A program made the position numbers and the translations under genes. From Amycolatopsis viridis (GTDB lineage: Bacteria; Actinomycetota; Actinomycetes; Mycobacteriales; Pseudonocardiaceae): a stretch of DNA of 64,000 nucleotides. How positions within the stretch are numbered: the first letter of the stretch is position 1; each line of letters opens with the position of its first letter. This document shows positions 26,352-36,720 of the stretch, piece by piece. The stretch lies in NCBI RefSeq assembly GCF_011758765.1, contig NZ_JAANOU010000001.1, positions 4,588,001-4,652,000 of the forward strand, given 5' to 3'. The notes beneath the pieces were generated by a model that was not told the DNA's origin, searched no databases, and saw only the letters and a list, made by a program, of their open reading frames with translations.

Positions 26352-26576
26352 ATGCGCGCTGCCTTCGTGACCTTGCCCGCCTGCCTGCTGCGCCTGACCG
26401 CCGCGAGCACAACCACCTGCGCGAGCACCCTGACCTGCACCGCCGCGGACACCGTGGGCGTGCTGGAGTTCTTCGCCGACCGCGGACCCGGTGCGCCCGG
26501 CAGCTCGCTGTCCTATGTGGATGCGCGCATCCTGGAGGGCGCCGAACGGGGAATCGCGCTGTCTCAGATGTCGTAG
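26352..26576 (+). CDS. Hypothetical 74-aa protein, possibly exported
   Basis: Open frame from the ATG at 26352 to the TAG at 26576, in the 247-bp gap between rph and the metallo-hydrolase, on the opposite strand to both. Nearly every codon ends in G or C while second positions are mixed, as in real genes here. The N-terminus MRAAFVTLPACLLRLTAAS could be a weak signal; the end (VLEFFADRGPGAPGSSLSYVDARILEGAERGIALSQ) looks protein-like. It overlaps the convergent hydrolase by 13 bp. No Shine-Dalgarno and no family recognised; it may be chance. Confidence 0.35.
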   Translation: MRAAFVTLPACLLRLTAASTTTCASTLTCTAADTVGVLEFFADRGPGAPGSSLSYVDARILEGAERGIALSQMS

Positions 26577-27331
26577 ACCGCGCCGCGCTCGACGAGCGCC
26601 GCGCCCGGGAACGCCGCGGTGGCCTCGGCGCGGATGGCGTCCCGGTCGCTCCACGGCGCGACGTGCGTGATCAGCAGCCGCGACACGCCGGCGTCGCGCG
26701 CCAGCTCGCCGGCCTGCTTCCCGGACAGGTGCACGCCCGGCGGCCGGTCCGCCGCGTCGGTCCAGGACGCCTCGGCGAGCAGCACGTCGGCGTTGCGGAC
26801 CAGCTCGGTGAGGGCGTCGCACGGTCCGGTGTCGCCGGTGTAGGCCAGCGTCCGGCCGGCGTGCCGCACCCGCAGCCCGAACGCCTCGGTCGGGTGGGAC
26901 ACCGGAACCGCGGTGACCTCGAAGGGGCCGATCTTCACCGGATCGGTGGTCAACGCGTGGAACTCGTAGACGTCGGACAGGTCGGTCTCGGCCAGTTCCG
27001 TCTCGTTCGGTGCGTAGGCCATCGCCAGCCGCACCGGCGCGTTCGCGGGAGCGTGCACCGGCAGACGGCGCGCGGCCGGGTCGTACGGCGGTGCCGGGTG
27101 GTAGCGGCGCAGCACAGTCAGCGCGGTGAAGTCGGCGCAGTGGTCCGGGTGCAGGTGCGACAACACGAGCGCGCCGAGGTCAAAGGGGTCGTGCCGCGTC
27201 TGCAGCTCGGCGAACACGCCGTTGCCGAACTCGACACCCAGCAGGAAACCGTCCGCTTCGAGCAGGTACCCGGACGCGGGCTCGCCCGGGCCGGGCACAC
27301 TGCCCGAACAGCCGAGGATCGTCAGTCGCAC
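26564..27331 (-). CDS. Metallo-beta-lactamase fold hydrolase, Rv1339-like (atypical cyclic-nucleotide phosphodiesterase family)
   Basis: 255 aa, GTG start. The metal motif LSHLHPDHCADF near residue 59 is HxHxDH. His in VSHPTEAFG, the Asp of YTGDTGPC near 173 and the C-terminal ITHVAP complete the two-metal site, the tRNase Z-like arrangement. Lies between rph and murI exactly where M. tuberculosis has Rv1339, reported to hydrolyse cAMP. Substrate here is inferred from family and position. Confidence 0.88.
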   Translation of the reverse strand: MRLTILGCSGSVPGPGEPASGYLLEADGFLLGVEFGNGVFAELQTRHDPFDLGALVLSHLHPDHCADFTALTVLRRYHPAPPYDPAARRLPVHAPANAPVRLAMAYAPNETELAETDLSDVYEFHALTTDPVKIGPFEVTAVPVSHPTEAFGLRVRHAGRTLAYTGDTGPCDALTELVRNADVLLAEASWTDAADRPPGVHLSGKQAGELARDAGVSRLLITHVAPWSDRDAIRAEATAAFPGAALVERGAVYDI

Positions 27332-27350
27332 GAGATGACACCCTGCCAGC

Positions 27351-28151
27351 TCAGGCGCTGATGGGCGAGAGCACTCCGGGCGCGAAGCCCATGAACCGCT
27401 GCGCGAGCCGGACGAACGGTTCTGGAGAGCCGGTGGCGATGAACTCGTGCCGCGGCGGGGTGTCCCGTTCGGCGAGCATGTCCTGCTCGGTGAGCAGGCG
27501 GACGACGTCCTTGGCGGTCTCCTCGGCGCTGGAGACGAGCGTGACCTCCGGGCCCATCACGATCTGCAGGACTCCCGTCAGCAGCGGGTAGTGCGTGCAG
27601 CCCAGCACCAGCGTGTCCACCTCGGCGCGCAGCAGCGGTTCGAGGTAGCCCTGCGCGAGCCCGAGCACCTGGCGCCCGGAGGTGACGCCCCGCTCGACGA
27701 AGTCGACGAACCGCGGGCAGGCGACGGTGGTGATGGACATGTCGCGGGCCGCCGCGAAGGCGTCCTCGTAGGCGCGCGACCGGATGGTGCCCAGCGTGCC
27801 GATCACGCCGATCCGGCCGGTGTGGGTGGCGGCGACCGCCCGCCGCACGGCCGGCAGCACGACCTCGACGACCGGCACGTCGTAGCGCTCGCGTGCATCC
27901 CGCAGGCACGCCGCCGAGGCCGTGTTGCAGGCGATGACGAGGGCCTTCACCCCGCCATCGACGAGATCGTCCAGCGCTTTCAGCGCGAGTTCGCGCGCCC
28001 GCGCGATGGGCAGCGGGCCGTACGGGTTGTGCGCCGTGTCACCCACGTAGCGCAGCTGCTCGGACGGCAGCTGGTCGAGGATCGCGCGGGCGACCGTGAG
28101 GCCCCCGACGCCGGAATCGAACACACCGATCGGGGCCTCGCGATTGCTCAC
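27351..28151 (-). CDS. murI: Glutamate racemase
   Basis: 266 aa from the GTG at 28151. [15 protein letters not shown] (~8-22), [19 protein letters not shown] with Cys75 and GCTHYPLL with Cys185: the two catalytic cysteines for interconverting L- and D-glutamate. Supplies D-Glu for peptidoglycan. The start codon overlaps the rhomboid stop; the gene order is as in M. tuberculosis Rv1337-Rv1338. Confidence 0.96.
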   Translation of the reverse strand: MSNREAPIGVFDSGVGGLTVARAILDQLPSEQLRYVGDTAHNPYGPLPIARARELALKALDDLVDGGVKALVIACNTASAACLRDARERYDVPVVEVVLPAVRRAVAATHTGRIGVIGTLGTIRSRAYEDAFAAARDMSITTVACPRFVDFVERGVTSGRQVLGLAQGYLEPLLRAEVDTLVLGCTHYPLLTGVLQIVMGPEVTLVSSAEETAKDVVRLLTEQDMLAERDTPPRHEFIATGSPEPFVRLAQRFMGFAPGVLSPISA

Positions 28152-28771
28152 GGGTTCGAGGGTACCGTCCGCCGCCGTCCCGCCCGGGCGCCGAACCAGG
28201 CGGCGAGGATGCCGCCGAGCGCACCGAAGGCGTGCGCCTGCCAGGACACGCCCGGATGCCCGGGCAGCACGCCCCACAGCATCCCGCCCCAGCCGATCAG
28301 CAGCACTGCGGCCACCACGATCTGCGCGAACGCCCGGTTGAACAGGCCGCGGACCAGCAGGTACGCCAGCCACCCGAAGGCCAGTCCGGACGCGCCGATG
28401 GTGACCGTGCCCGGCTCCGCGGTCAGCCACACCCCCAGCCCGCTGACCAGCCAGATCGTCGCGGTCACCAGCACCCAGCGGACGAGGCCGGCCGCCATCG
28501 CGAGGAACGCGAACACGACCACCGGCACCGTGTTCGCCAGCAGGTGCGGCCAGCCGGCGTGCAGCAGCGGCGCCCACACCACACCGTCGAGCCCGCCCAG
28601 CGTGCGCGGCACGATGCCCTCGGCGTCGAGCCGGTGGTGCACGATCGTGTCCACGGCCTCGGCCAGGTACAGCAGCGCGGTGAACACCAGCACGACGAGC
28701 GCGGCGGTCTTCGGCTTCGCGGGCAGGACGCGGTTCGCCTGGTCGTTCCGGGGCGCGGGCAACGTGCTCAT
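28148..28771 (-). CDS. Rhomboid family intramembrane serine protease
   Basis: 207 aa. Six or seven membrane helices. [23 protein letters not shown] resembles the rhomboid H..HL..N motif (helix 2), GASGLAFGW carries the nucleophile Ser near residue 130, and [16 protein letters not shown] carries the general-base His of the last helix. Cleaves single-pass membrane proteins within the bilayer; substrate unknown. Corresponds in place to Rv1337, immediately upstream of and overlapping murI. Confidence 0.92.
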   Translation of the reverse strand: MSTLPAPRNDQANRVLPAKPKTAALVVLVFTALLYLAEAVDTIVHHRLDAEGIVPRTLGGLDGVVWAPLLHAGWPHLLANTVPVVVFAFLAMAAGLVRWVLVTATIWLVSGLGVWLTAEPGTVTIGASGLAFGWLAYLLVRGLFNRAFAQIVVAAVLLIGWGGMLWGVLPGHPGVSWQAHAFGALGGILAAWFGARAGRRRTVPSNP

Positions 28772-28888
28772 GCCCTCCACGGTACGAGCGGCACGGCCCG
28801 GTGGGATCGGGAGAAAACCCTGAGCCGCCGGGTGCGGATGCACTGCGCGCCGGGCCGGCGCCCCGCGGGCACAACCCCCTGGAACACG

Positions 28889-28926
28889 ACGGCGCCCCGC
28901 TCCCGCACCGGGGAGAGGGGCGCCGT
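28889..28926 (-). terminator. Terminator after cysM
   Basis: ACGGCGCCCC (28889-28898) and GGGGCGCCGT (28917-28926) form an exact 10-bp stem with additional pairing inside the 18-nt loop. It begins 10 bases after the cysM stop and precedes the rhomboid-murI promoter region. Confidence 0.75.
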
Positions 28927-28936
28927 CCAGATCCGG

Positions 28937-30648
<1,712 letters not shown>

Positions 30649-30649
30649 C

Positions 30650-31150
30650 TTACGTGCCGGACTCCAGGGGTTCACAGAGTGAGAGTGCGCACGCCAGCGC
30701 CACGGCGTCCTGCGCGTGCGACAGCCACTCGAGCGTGACGTCCCTGGCGCTGAGCGGGAAGCGTGCCCAGGCGCGCCCGTCCCGCCACCGGGGTTTGCGC
30801 AGGTAGAGCGTCTGGGCGTGGCCGAAGGTGATCATCCAGGCCCGCTGCCAGGCCGGATCGAGGGTGACCGCCGTCGCACCCGTCCATCCGCGCACCACCG
30901 CCCGGACCGCGGCCGTCACGCTCTGCCGCATCGCCGCACCGTGCCGCTCCCGGAACTCCCGGGCCTCGCGGATCAGCAGGTGAGCGTCGGGGAACAGATC
31001 CTCGTCCCGCAACGGGCGGCGGCCGTGCCGGCCGGTCTCCAGGGCGGTCAGCAGTTCACCGGCGATCGCGTGGAGGCACTCCCCGACGTTCGGCGACATC
31101 TCGACCAGGACCCGCCGGTCCGGCAGCGGGTGCGCGTCCAGGAAGTCCAC
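30650..31150 (-). CDS. Hypothetical protein, possible diverged DUF2017 paralogue
   Basis: 166 aa, soluble, no signal. No firm family. The arrangement of an early Leu/Glu-rich helix, LFPDAHLLIREAREF, a helical middle, then AWMITFGHAQTLYLRK and a final TLEWLSHAQDAVALAC resembles the DUF2017 protein encoded at 32422-32979 (LLPDYHKID..., [29 protein letters not shown]). It directly follows a ClpS-like gene, as the true DUF2017 follows clpS. I infer a diverged copy; a profile comparison would decide. One base before the mec start. Confidence 0.55.
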   Translation of the reverse strand: MDFLDAHPLPDRRVLVEMSPNVGECLHAIAGELLTALETGRHGRRPLRDEDLFPDAHLLIREAREFRERHGAAMRQSVTAAVRAVVRGWTGATAVTLDPAWQRAWMITFGHAQTLYLRKPRWRDGRAWARFPLSARDVTLEWLSHAQDAVALACALSLCEPLESGT

Positions 31151-31151
31151 G

Positions 31152-31394
31152 TCACCCGCCCTGCAACGTGGCGTGCAACCCGAGCACCTGCAGCTCGGCG
31201 ACCAGCGCCTCGGCCTGCTCGCGAGAGGCGAACCGGGTGAGCTCCGCGGCGCCCCGGTGGTCCACCACGTGGGCGAACTCCAGAGCCCTCGCCGCGGAGA
31301 GCCCGAGCACGGCGTGCACCGCGCAGACCACTGTCTGGTAGGAGTTCACGTGGTCGTTGTGGACGACCACCAGCCACGCCCGCACACCCTTCAC
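31152..31394 (-). CDS. ClpS-like Clp protease adaptor, second copy
   Basis: 80 aa, GTG start at 31394. WLVVVHNDHVNSYQTVVCAVHAVLGLSAARALEFAHVVDHRGAAELTRFASREQAEALVAELQVLGL follows the ClpS fold: the ND..N strand-loop that contacts N-degrons, the helix with paired His, and the AE helix. It lacks the long N-terminal extension that canonical ClpS inserts into ClpA/ClpC, so delivery may differ. The canonical clpS is 1.6 kb upstream on the same strand. Coupled to the DUF2017-like gene (1-bp gap). Confidence 0.75.
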   Translation of the reverse strand: MKGVRAWLVVVHNDHVNSYQTVVCAVHAVLGLSAARALEFAHVVDHRGAAELTRFASREQAEALVAELQVLGLHATLQGG

Positions 31395-31424
31395 GGGCTC
31401 ATGATCGCGGCCCGGCCGCCGCCG

Positions 31425-32414
31425 TTACGCGAACGCCTCCGGCCACACGTCCCGGTACGCCGGTACCCCGGCCACCCCCTCCGCACGCACCAACCCGTGC
31501 ACACAGGCCCGCGCGAAGACCCGCGCCGCGGCGGTGCACAGTTCGTCCAGCGCTGCCGCCCGGGTCGTCACCCCGAACGGCCCCGCGGCCGCGGGCAGCT
31601 CCCGGGCGCCGGTGGCCAGCGCGAACACGGTGTCGCCGTCGAACATCGAGTGCGCCGGCCGCACCGCCCGCGCCAGGCCGTCCTGCGCCGCCACCGCCAG
31701 CCTGCGGGCCTCGGCCTTCGACACGTCCGCGTCGACCGCGACCACGCCGATCGTGGTGTTCAGGTCCGTCTCCCGCCGGGGCACCGAGGCGGCGCGCTCC
31801 GGCCACCGCACGCCGAACTCGCCCGCGACCTCGTGATCCGCCGCGAACGGCCGCCCGTTCTCGAACGACACCGCCTCACCCCGCGCGTTGACGACCGCCA
31901 GCGCACCGACCACGAACTCACCCACGCGCTCGCTCGCCGTGCCGATGCCGCCCTTGAGCGACCCCACGGCCGCCCCCGCCCCGGCACCGACCGAACCCTG
32001 TCCGACGGCGACCCCCGCGGCCTCGCACGCGGCGTACCCGAACGACGAGTCCGGCCGGTTGCCCCAGTCCCCGCGCGGCAGGTCGAAGATCACCGCGGCG
32101 GGCACGATCGGCACCACCTCGTGCGGCTCCGCGCCGACGGCGAACCCGCGATCCCGCTCCGCGAGCCAGCGCATCACGCCGTCGGCGGCGGCGAGGCCGT
32201 AGGCGCTGCCACCGGACAGGCAGATCGCGTCGACGTGCCGGACCAGGTTCTCCGGCTCCAGCAGGTTCGTCTCCCGGGTACCGGGCGCGCCACCGCGCTG
32301 GTCGACCGCCCCCGTGGTGCCCGGCGGTGCGAGCACCACCGTGGTCCCGGTGGCCCAGCCCGCACCGATCCGGTGGTGATGCCCGACGAGCACCCCCGGC
32401 ACGTCCGTGATCAC
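31425..32414 (-). CDS. P1 family peptidase (DmpA/BapA-type, Rv1333-like)
   Basis: 329 aa, GTG start. GVLVGHHHRIGAGWATGTTVVLAPPG and ICLSGGSAYGLAAADGVMRWL are family blocks. The self-cleavage site is in DLNTTIGVVAVDADVSKAEARRLA near residue 220: cleavage before the Thr of N-TT frees the N-terminal nucleophile. Related enzymes are beta- or L/D-aminopeptidases. Position between DUF2017 and mec matches Rv1333. 10 bp downstream of DUF2017, so co-transcribed. Confidence 0.9.
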   Translation of the reverse strand: MITDVPGVLVGHHHRIGAGWATGTTVVLAPPGTTGAVDQRGGAPGTRETNLLEPENLVRHVDAICLSGGSAYGLAAADGVMRWLAERDRGFAVGAEPHEVVPIVPAAVIFDLPRGDWGNRPDSSFGYAACEAAGVAVGQGSVGAGAGAAVGSLKGGIGTASERVGEFVVGALAVVNARGEAVSFENGRPFAADHEVAGEFGVRWPERAASVPRRETDLNTTIGVVAVDADVSKAEARRLAVAAQDGLARAVRPAHSMFDGDTVFALATGARELPAAAGPFGVTTRAAALDELCTAAARVFARACVHGLVRAEGVAGVPAYRDVWPEAFA

Positions 32415-32421
32415 GCCCGGA

Positions 32422-32979
32422 TCACCCGGTCAGCGCCTGGACGAGGCTTTCCTGCACCCACGTCAGCCAGTGGTAGACGCCCAGGTGCGGCGCCCGCGGA
32501 TCGTCCTCGGGCAGCTCGTCGGGCATGTCCTCGGTGACGTCGAGCGCCGTGCCCAGTGCCAGCCGGACGTCGTTGATCGCGGCCAGCCACGCGTCCGCCT
32601 GCTCGTAGGTGAGCTGCACGTCGCCGCCGTCGCGCGGCAGCGTCTCCATGACCACCGTGGCCACGCCGACCTTCGCGTCGACCAGTTCGGGTTCGTGCAG
32701 CGACCGCAGGGCGCTCGCCGAGTCCAGGACCTCCTGGCTCGGCGTGTCCGGGTCGATCTTGTGGTAGTCCGGCAGCAACCGGGACAGCACCGGGTCGTCC
32801 GGTGACTCGGGCGATCCGGTGCGGATGCCGGTCAGCTCGGCCAGCGGGTCCTGCGGCGCCTCCTCGGCCCGCGCCCGCAGCATGTCCTCGAGCTGGCTCA
32901 CCAGCCCGCGCAGCACCGCGGCCTCCTGCTGCTCGAACCCGGCGTGCACACGGCCGCCCGTTCGCTGCCAGCCCCTCAC
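32422..32979 (-). CDS. DUF2017 domain protein
   Basis: 185 aa from the GTG at 32979, overlapping the clpS stop by 4 bp. Typical family pattern: [100 protein letters not shown]. Acidic and helical. The family is almost always next to clpS in actinobacteria (Rv1332 in M. tuberculosis), suggesting a role linked to Clp-dependent degradation, but no activity is established. Confidence 0.9.
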   Translation of the reverse strand: MRGWQRTGGRVHAGFEQQEAAVLRGLVSQLEDMLRARAEEAPQDPLAELTGIRTGSPESPDDPVLSRLLPDYHKIDPDTPSQEVLDSASALRSLHEPELVDAKVGVATVVMETLPRDGGDVQLTYEQADAWLAAINDVRLALGTALDVTEDMPDELPEDDPRAPHLGVYHWLTWVQESLVQALTG

Positions 32980-33275
32980 GAAGTGTGCTCCATCGTCGCC
33001 CACAGCCCCGCGGCGTGCAGTCTGGTCACGTCCGCCTCGACCTTCTCCTTCGTCCCCGAGGACACCACCGCACGCCCTCTGTGGTGCACGTCGAGCATCA
33101 GCTTGGTGGCGTGGTCCCGGCTGTAGCCGAACAGCTTCTGGAAGACGTACGTCACGTACGACATCAGGTTCACCGGGTCGTTCCAGACGATCGTCTGCCA
33201 CGGCTCGTCCTCGGCACCGGCCTCGGTGCCGATGGGTTCAACCTGCGTCTGTTCGGATGCGACAGGCGTGGTCAT
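32976..33275 (-). CDS. clpS: ATP-dependent Clp protease adaptor ClpS
   Basis: 99 aa from the ATG at 33275 (an ATG at 33284 is possible). A flexible N-terminus of ~25 residues precedes [71 protein letters not shown]. The NDPVN..SYV loop and the M..VH..G segment are the N-degron pocket. Delivers N-end-rule substrates to ClpC-ClpP. Overlaps DUF2017. Divergent from pncB with a 97-bp gap. Confidence 0.95.
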   Translation of the reverse strand: MTTPVASEQTQVEPIGTEAGAEDEPWQTIVWNDPVNLMSYVTYVFQKLFGYSRDHATKLMLDVHHRGRAVVSSGTKEKVEADVTRLHAAGLWATMEHTS

Positions 33276-33372
33276 GCGATCCATGGTGTCACGGAACCCA
33301 CATGCCGGGGACCGGTGGTGGCTCTGTTCGGGTGATTCAGCCGAACGCGCAAGTACCTCATAGTCTGATCCC

Positions 33373-34677
33373 ATGGGTTTTCCCGAGACGCACGGCAGCA
33401 CGGCCCTGCTCACCGACCACTACGAGCTCACCATGCTGGGCAGTGCCCTGACCGACGGCACCGGCGACCGCCAGTGCGTGTTCGAGGTGTTCGCCCGCCG
33501 GCTGCCCGCCGGGCGGCGGTACGGCGTGGTCGCGGGCACCGGGCGGCTGCTGGAGGCGATCGCCGACTTCCGGTTCGCCGACGCCGAGCTCGACCTGCTC
33601 GCCACGACCGCGGTGGTCGACGACGACACCCTGTCGTGGCTCGCGAACTACCGGTTCAGCGGCGACATCGACGGCTATCCCGAAGGGGAGCTGTACTTCC
33701 CGGGCTCGCCGGTCCTCACCGTCCGGGGAACCTTCGCCGAAGCGGTCCTGCTGGAGACCCTGGCGTTGTCCATCCTCAACCACGACAGCGCGATCGCCTC
33801 CGCGGCCGCACGCATGTCCTCGGCCGCGCACGGCAGGCCGATCATCGAGATGGGCGGCCGCCGCACGCACGAGATGGCCGCGGTCGCCGCGGCGCGCGCC
33901 GCCTACATCGGCGGGTTCGCCACCACCTCCAACCTGGAGGCCGGCCGCCGCTACGGCATTCCCACCCGCGGCACGGTGGCGCACGCGTTCATGCTGTTGC
34001 ACGACAGCGAAGAGGACGCCTTCCGCGCCCAGGTCGCGAAGATGGGCACCGACACCACCCTCCTGGTCGACACCTACGACATCACGCGCGGCATCGACAC
34101 CGCGGTGCGCGTGGCCGGACCCGAGCTGGGCGCGATCCGCATCGACTCGGGTGACGTGGGCGTGCTGGCCCGCAAGGCGCGCGAACAGCTGGACTCCCTG
34201 GGCGCCAGGGACACCCGCATCGTGGTGTCCGGCGACCTCGACGAGCACGCCATCGCGGCCCTGCGCGCCGAACCGGTGGACGCCTACGGTGTGGGCACGT
34301 CCGTGGTCACCGGTTCGGGCGCGCCGACCGCGGGCATGGTCTACAAGCTGGTCGAGGTCGACGGCCGCCCGGTCGCCAAGCGCAGCGAGAACAAGGCGTC
34401 GCGCGGCGGCGAGAAGTCGGCGCTGCGCCGCCACAAGCCGACCGGGACGGCGCTGGAGGAGGTCGTGTACGTGGCCGGCCGGCGTCCCGAGCCCGGCGAG
34501 AACGACCGTGAACTGCCGATTCCGCTGATGCGCGGCGGCAAGCCGGTCGACGGCCTGCCCTCGCTCGACGACAGCCGTCAGCGGCTGCGCGACGGCCTGG
34601 TCAGCCTGCCGTGGGAGGGGCTGAAGCTCTCCAGCGGCGAACCCGCGATCCCCACTGTGTTCCCCCAGGAGGCGTGA
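33373..34677 (+). CDS. pncB: Nicotinate phosphoribosyltransferase
   Basis: 434 aa. [18 protein letters not shown] at the N-terminus, [19 protein letters not shown], then [29 protein letters not shown] and [16 protein letters not shown]...IRIDSGD form the active site; [13 protein letters not shown] carries the phosphate loop. Converts nicotinate and PRPP to nicotinate mononucleotide in NAD salvage. The catalytic His is probably that of GTVAHAFML. Stop and pncA start share one base (TGATG), so the two are coupled. Matches Rv1330c in place beside clpS. Confidence 0.95.
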   Translation: MGFPETHGSTALLTDHYELTMLGSALTDGTGDRQCVFEVFARRLPAGRRYGVVAGTGRLLEAIADFRFADAELDLLATTAVVDDDTLSWLANYRFSGDIDGYPEGELYFPGSPVLTVRGTFAEAVLLETLALSILNHDSAIASAAARMSSAAHGRPIIEMGGRRTHEMAAVAAARAAYIGGFATTSNLEAGRRYGIPTRGTVAHAFMLLHDSEEDAFRAQVAKMGTDTTLLVDTYDITRGIDTAVRVAGPELGAIRIDSGDVGVLARKAREQLDSLGARDTRIVVSGDLDEHAIAALRAEPVDAYGVGTSVVTGSGAPTAGMVYKLVEVDGRPVAKRSENKASRGGEKSALRRHKPTGTALEEVVYVAGRRPEPGENDRELPIPLMRGGKPVDGLPSLDDSRQRLRDGLVSLPWEGLKLSSGEPAIPTVFPQEA

Positions 34678-35246
34678 TGAGCCGGGCACTGATCGTCGTG
34701 GACGTGCAGAACGACTTCTGCGAGGGCGGTGCGCTCGCGGTCGCCGGTGGCGCCGAGGTGGCGACGAAGATCAGCGAGCACCTCGCGCGCGGCGGCTACC
34801 CGGCGGTGGCCGCGACCCGCGACTACCACATCGACCCCGGCGCGCATTTCAGCGACGACCCGGATTACGTGCGGTCCTGGCCGCGGCACTGCGTGGCCGG
34901 GACGCCGGGCGCGTCGTTCCACCCGGCGCTCGACGTCGGCCCGATCACCGCGGTGTTCTCCAAGGGCCAGTACAGCGACGGCTACTCCGGCTTCGAAGGG
35001 CACACCGATGCCGGCGAGAAACTCGTGGACTGGTTGCGGGACCGGGAGATCACCGACGTCGACCTCGTCGGCATCGCGACCGACCACTGCGTGCGGGCCA
35101 GCGCGCTGGACGCCGCGGCGGCCGGGTTCACGGTGCGGGTCCTGCTGGACCTGACCGCCGGAGTCGCGCAGGAGACCGTGGACGCGGCGCTGGACCGGTT
35201 GCGGGCGGCCGGGGTGGAACTCGTGGGCACCCCGCGGGTCGGCTGA
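34677..35246 (+). CDS. pncA: Nicotinamidase
   Basis: 189 aa from the ATG at 34677, with AGGAGG upstream inside pncB. Asp9 of LIVVDVQNDFCEGGALAV, the Lys of FSKGQYSDGYSGF and the Cys of ATDHCVRASALDA form the catalytic triad; DYHIDPGAHF...WPRHC supplies the metal His/Asp. Hydrolyses nicotinamide to nicotinate, the substrate of PncB just upstream. In M. tuberculosis pncA is elsewhere in the genome, so pairing with pncB is a local feature. It shares one base with the next start. Confidence 0.96.
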   Translation: MSRALIVVDVQNDFCEGGALAVAGGAEVATKISEHLARGGYPAVAATRDYHIDPGAHFSDDPDYVRSWPRHCVAGTPGASFHPALDVGPITAVFSKGQYSDGYSGFEGHTDAGEKLVDWLRDREITDVDLVGIATDHCVRASALDAAAAGFTVRVLLDLTAGVAQETVDAALDRLRAAGVELVGTPRVG

Positions 35247-35905
35247 TGCGGACGGTGCTGCGCAAGCACAACAACCGCTTCCGGGAGCGCCTCGCCGCCG
35301 GCCGCGTCATGGCGCTGCTGCGCGCGGACTCGCCAGCTTGGTTCGCCGACGCCGGCCTCGTCCTGTACGACGCGGGCCTGCGGGTGATCGAGGCGGACCT
35401 GGCGACGCCGGGCGCGCTGGACGCGATCGCGGTGCTGCAGGCGGAGCTGGGGCCGGACGCGCTGATCGGCGCGGGCGGGGTTCGTACGGCGTCCGCCGTG
35501 GACCGGTGCGTGGCGGCCGGGGCCGACTTCGTCGCGACACCCACGTTCTCGCCCGAGGTGCTGTGGCGGGCGCAGGAGTACGCGTTGCCGATCGTGTGCG
35601 GCGCACTGACGCCGACCGAGATCGACGCGGCGTGGAGCCACGGACCGGCCGCCGTGCAAGTATTCCCGGTCACCACCGCCGGTGGCGCGCGGTACCTGGA
35701 GGAGGTCCAGTCCACCCTGCCGGAGGTGCCGCTGGTGCCGGCCGGCGGGGTGTCGTTGTCCGATGTGGACGACTACCTGGACGCGGGTGCGCTCGCGGTC
35801 GCGGTCGGCCCGGCCCTGCTCGGCGACGCGACCGAAGGTGGCCGCCTCGACGAGCTGGCCGAGCGGGCCACCCGGGTGGCGGCGGCCGCCGGCCGCTACG
35901 CCTGA
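35246..35905 (+). CDS. KDPG/KHG aldolase family protein lacking the catalytic lysine
   Basis: 219 aa (beta/alpha)8 barrel of the Eda family. VMALLRADSP, GLRVIEADLATPGALDAI (Glu49 kept), DALIGAGGVRTASAV, GADFVATPTFSPEVL and PLVPAGGVSLSDVDDYLDAGALAVAVGPAL are the family strands. The usual Schiff-base Lys, expected in AxKxFPA, is Gln138 here (AAVQVFPV; codons CAA GTA TTC). The protein may be a pseudoenzyme, bind a phosphorylated ligand, or use another chemistry. Coupled to pncA by TGATG, suggesting a role near NAD salvage. Confidence 0.8.
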   Translation: MRTVLRKHNNRFRERLAAGRVMALLRADSPAWFADAGLVLYDAGLRVIEADLATPGALDAIAVLQAELGPDALIGAGGVRTASAVDRCVAAGADFVATPTFSPEVLWRAQEYALPIVCGALTPTEIDAAWSHGPAAVQVFPVTTAGGARYLEEVQSTLPEVPLVPAGGVSLSDVDDYLDAGALAVAVGPALLGDATEGGRLDELAERATRVAAAAGRYA

Positions 35906-35909
35906 GCCG

Positions 35910-36560
35910 TCAGAACCCGAACGGCGAGCAGCGGGCCGAGCCGACCAGGATGTCGCCGGAGGCCGGGCCACCCTGCGGGAACAGCTTGATGTGCATGGCG
36001 TTCGTGGTCAGGCTGCCGTCCGCGGGCACGGGCACGATCAGCTCGTTCAGGACGACCTCGGCCATCGGCGGCGCGCCGGGCGTGGTGCCCGGCACGGTGA
36101 TCGTGTGGTTCGGCGGGATGTTCTGCGGAACGGTGATGCCGGTGACGTTGCCCAGCTCCATGGTGCCGTTGCTGCCGTTGGCGGTGGTGGTGCAGCCGGC
36201 GCCGAACGTCCGCACCTTGATCACCGGGCCGCCGAACTGCTGCAGCACGCTGGTTTCGAACCGCTGACCGGTCACCTTGACGCTCGCGGTGCCGTCCGCG
36301 TTGCGGGTGCACGTGCTGCTGCCCAGGCCGTATTTCGTGCGGGTGCCGACGGTGACCGGATCGGTGCGGCCCGCCGGCGTGGCGTCCACGACGCACGGCG
36401 CGATCGGGTCGGCGTGCGCCGGGGTGCCGTTCACGGCGATGTCGGCCGCGCCCACCGAACCGGCGCCGGTCGCGCCGGGCTGCGCCTGCGCACTCCCCGG
36501 GGCCGCCACCAGGCCCCCGCAGAGCACCGCTGCCGTCACGATCCGCCTGGCCCGCCTCAT
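35910..36560 (-). CDS. Secreted protein of the choice-of-anchor P type
   Basis: 216 aa. Sec signal peptide at residues 1-27 (MRRARRIVTAAVLCGGLVAAPGSAQAQ). The rest is Gly/Thr/Val-rich beta structure with four or five cysteines probably in disulfides (APCVV, SSTCTRN, GAGCTTT, SARCSPF). EVVLNELIVPVPADGSLTTNAMHIKLFPQGG..GDILVGSARC at the end is the pattern of choice-of-anchor P proteins. No catalytic motif. Own transcription unit, convergent with the aldolase-like gene 4 bp away. Confidence 0.7.
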   Translation of the reverse strand: MRRARRIVTAAVLCGGLVAAPGSAQAQPGATGAGSVGAADIAVNGTPAHADPIAPCVVDATPAGRTDPVTVGTRTKYGLGSSTCTRNADGTASVKVTGQRFETSVLQQFGGPVIKVRTFGAGCTTTANGSNGTMELGNVTGITVPQNIPPNHTITVPGTTPGAPPMAEVVLNELIVPVPADGSLTTNAMHIKLFPQGGPASGDILVGSARCSPFGF

Positions 36561-36720
36561 GAGCCGCTCCTTTCGCCTGGGAAATCCTCCTCGTCAATCG
36601 GCAGCACGCCGGGCCCGCCTGACCCACCCGGCCGGATGCCACCCGGACGGGTGGATCTCCCCGTGACCGGCAGCGGGACGGCGACCCGGTTCTGACAGTG
36701 GTCCCCGGTACCGTGTCCTG

